Shown: positions 50,115-50,126 of the stretch, piece by piece
Position numbering within the stretch: the stretch's first letter is position 1
How the letters are laid out: each line of letters starts with the position of its first letter
Position numbers and translations under genes: made by a program
Origin: Actinomycetes bacterium
Lineage (GTDB): Bacteria > Actinomycetota > Acidimicrobiia > Acidimicrobiales > Microtrichaceae
Length of the DNA stretch: 50,126 nt
Direction of reading: 5' to 3'
Assembly (NCBI GenBank): GCA_023389745.1
Contig: JAEWED010000255.1
Span: 1 to 50,126, forward strand
The notes under the pieces: generated by a model
Told to the model about the DNA's origin: nothing
Databases searched by the model: none
What the model saw: only the letters and a program-made list of their open reading frames with translations

Positions 50115-50125
50115 CCCCCCCCCCC
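50115..50125. repeat. Run of 11 C at the window end
   Basis: An unbroken run of 11 C lies about 130 bases upstream of the fliD start, next to a shorter CCCCC at 50108. It reads as poly-G on the fliD coding strand. It may be a slippage-prone site or mark an assembly edge. Confidence 0.7.
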
Positions 50126-50126
50126 A

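Overview
The window is a high-GC bacterial chromosome segment that looks actinobacterial. The signs are strong codon bias, many GTG starts, leaderless promoters of the TAnnnT type, a flagellum without P- or L-ring genes, and many secreted lipoproteins. The mix of a eukaryote-type NADP isocitrate dehydrogenase, PKD/RCC1 surface proteins and a complete flagellar export locus suggests Acidimicrobiia (an Ilumatobacter-like lineage). That placement is an inference; no marker gene was compared.

Positions 1-13.5 kb hold housekeeping and signalling genes. They are an acyl-CoA thioesterase fragment, a small membrane protein, a heterodimeric ABC exporter, an aldehyde dehydrogenase, a transmembrane Ser/Thr kinase, a membrane-anchored matrixin-like metalloprotease, two tandem beta-propeller lipoproteins and icd. 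Long intergenic hairpins of a related design follow several of these genes.

Positions 13.5-22.7 kb encode surface or secreted proteins on the minus strand. They are a seven-blade RCC1 lipoprotein, a seven-PKD secreted protein, a seven-PKD lipoprotein with a beta-helix and a very glycine-rich tail, and, after a promoter region, a propeller-like lipoprotein just downstream of csrA.

Positions 22.8-50 kb are one flagellar locus, all on the minus strand, so transcription runs from right to left. The order is fliD, fliS, a small unknown gene, a 54-bp perfect palindrome, flgB, flgC, fliE, fliF, fliG, fliH, fliI, fliJ, an NlpC/P60-transglycosylase fusion, fliK, flgD, flgE, flbD, motA, motB, fliL, fliM, fliN, fliO, fliP, fliQ, fliR, flhB, flhA, a degenerate FlhF-like gene, an unknown membrane protein, fliW and csrA. 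Most neighbours overlap by 1 or 4 bases (TGATG, ATGA or GTGA junctions), so translational coupling is likely. The genes give the filament cap and its chaperone, rod and MS ring, switch, export ATPase, wall hydrolase, hook and hook-length control, stator, export gate, and the FliW/CsrA flagellin control pair. Flagellin, hook-filament junction proteins, distal rod flgF/flgG, sigma factor and flgM are not in the window.

No tRNA, rRNA, CRISPR array, insertion sequence, phage or transposase was seen. No gene-free gap exceeds about 300 bases.
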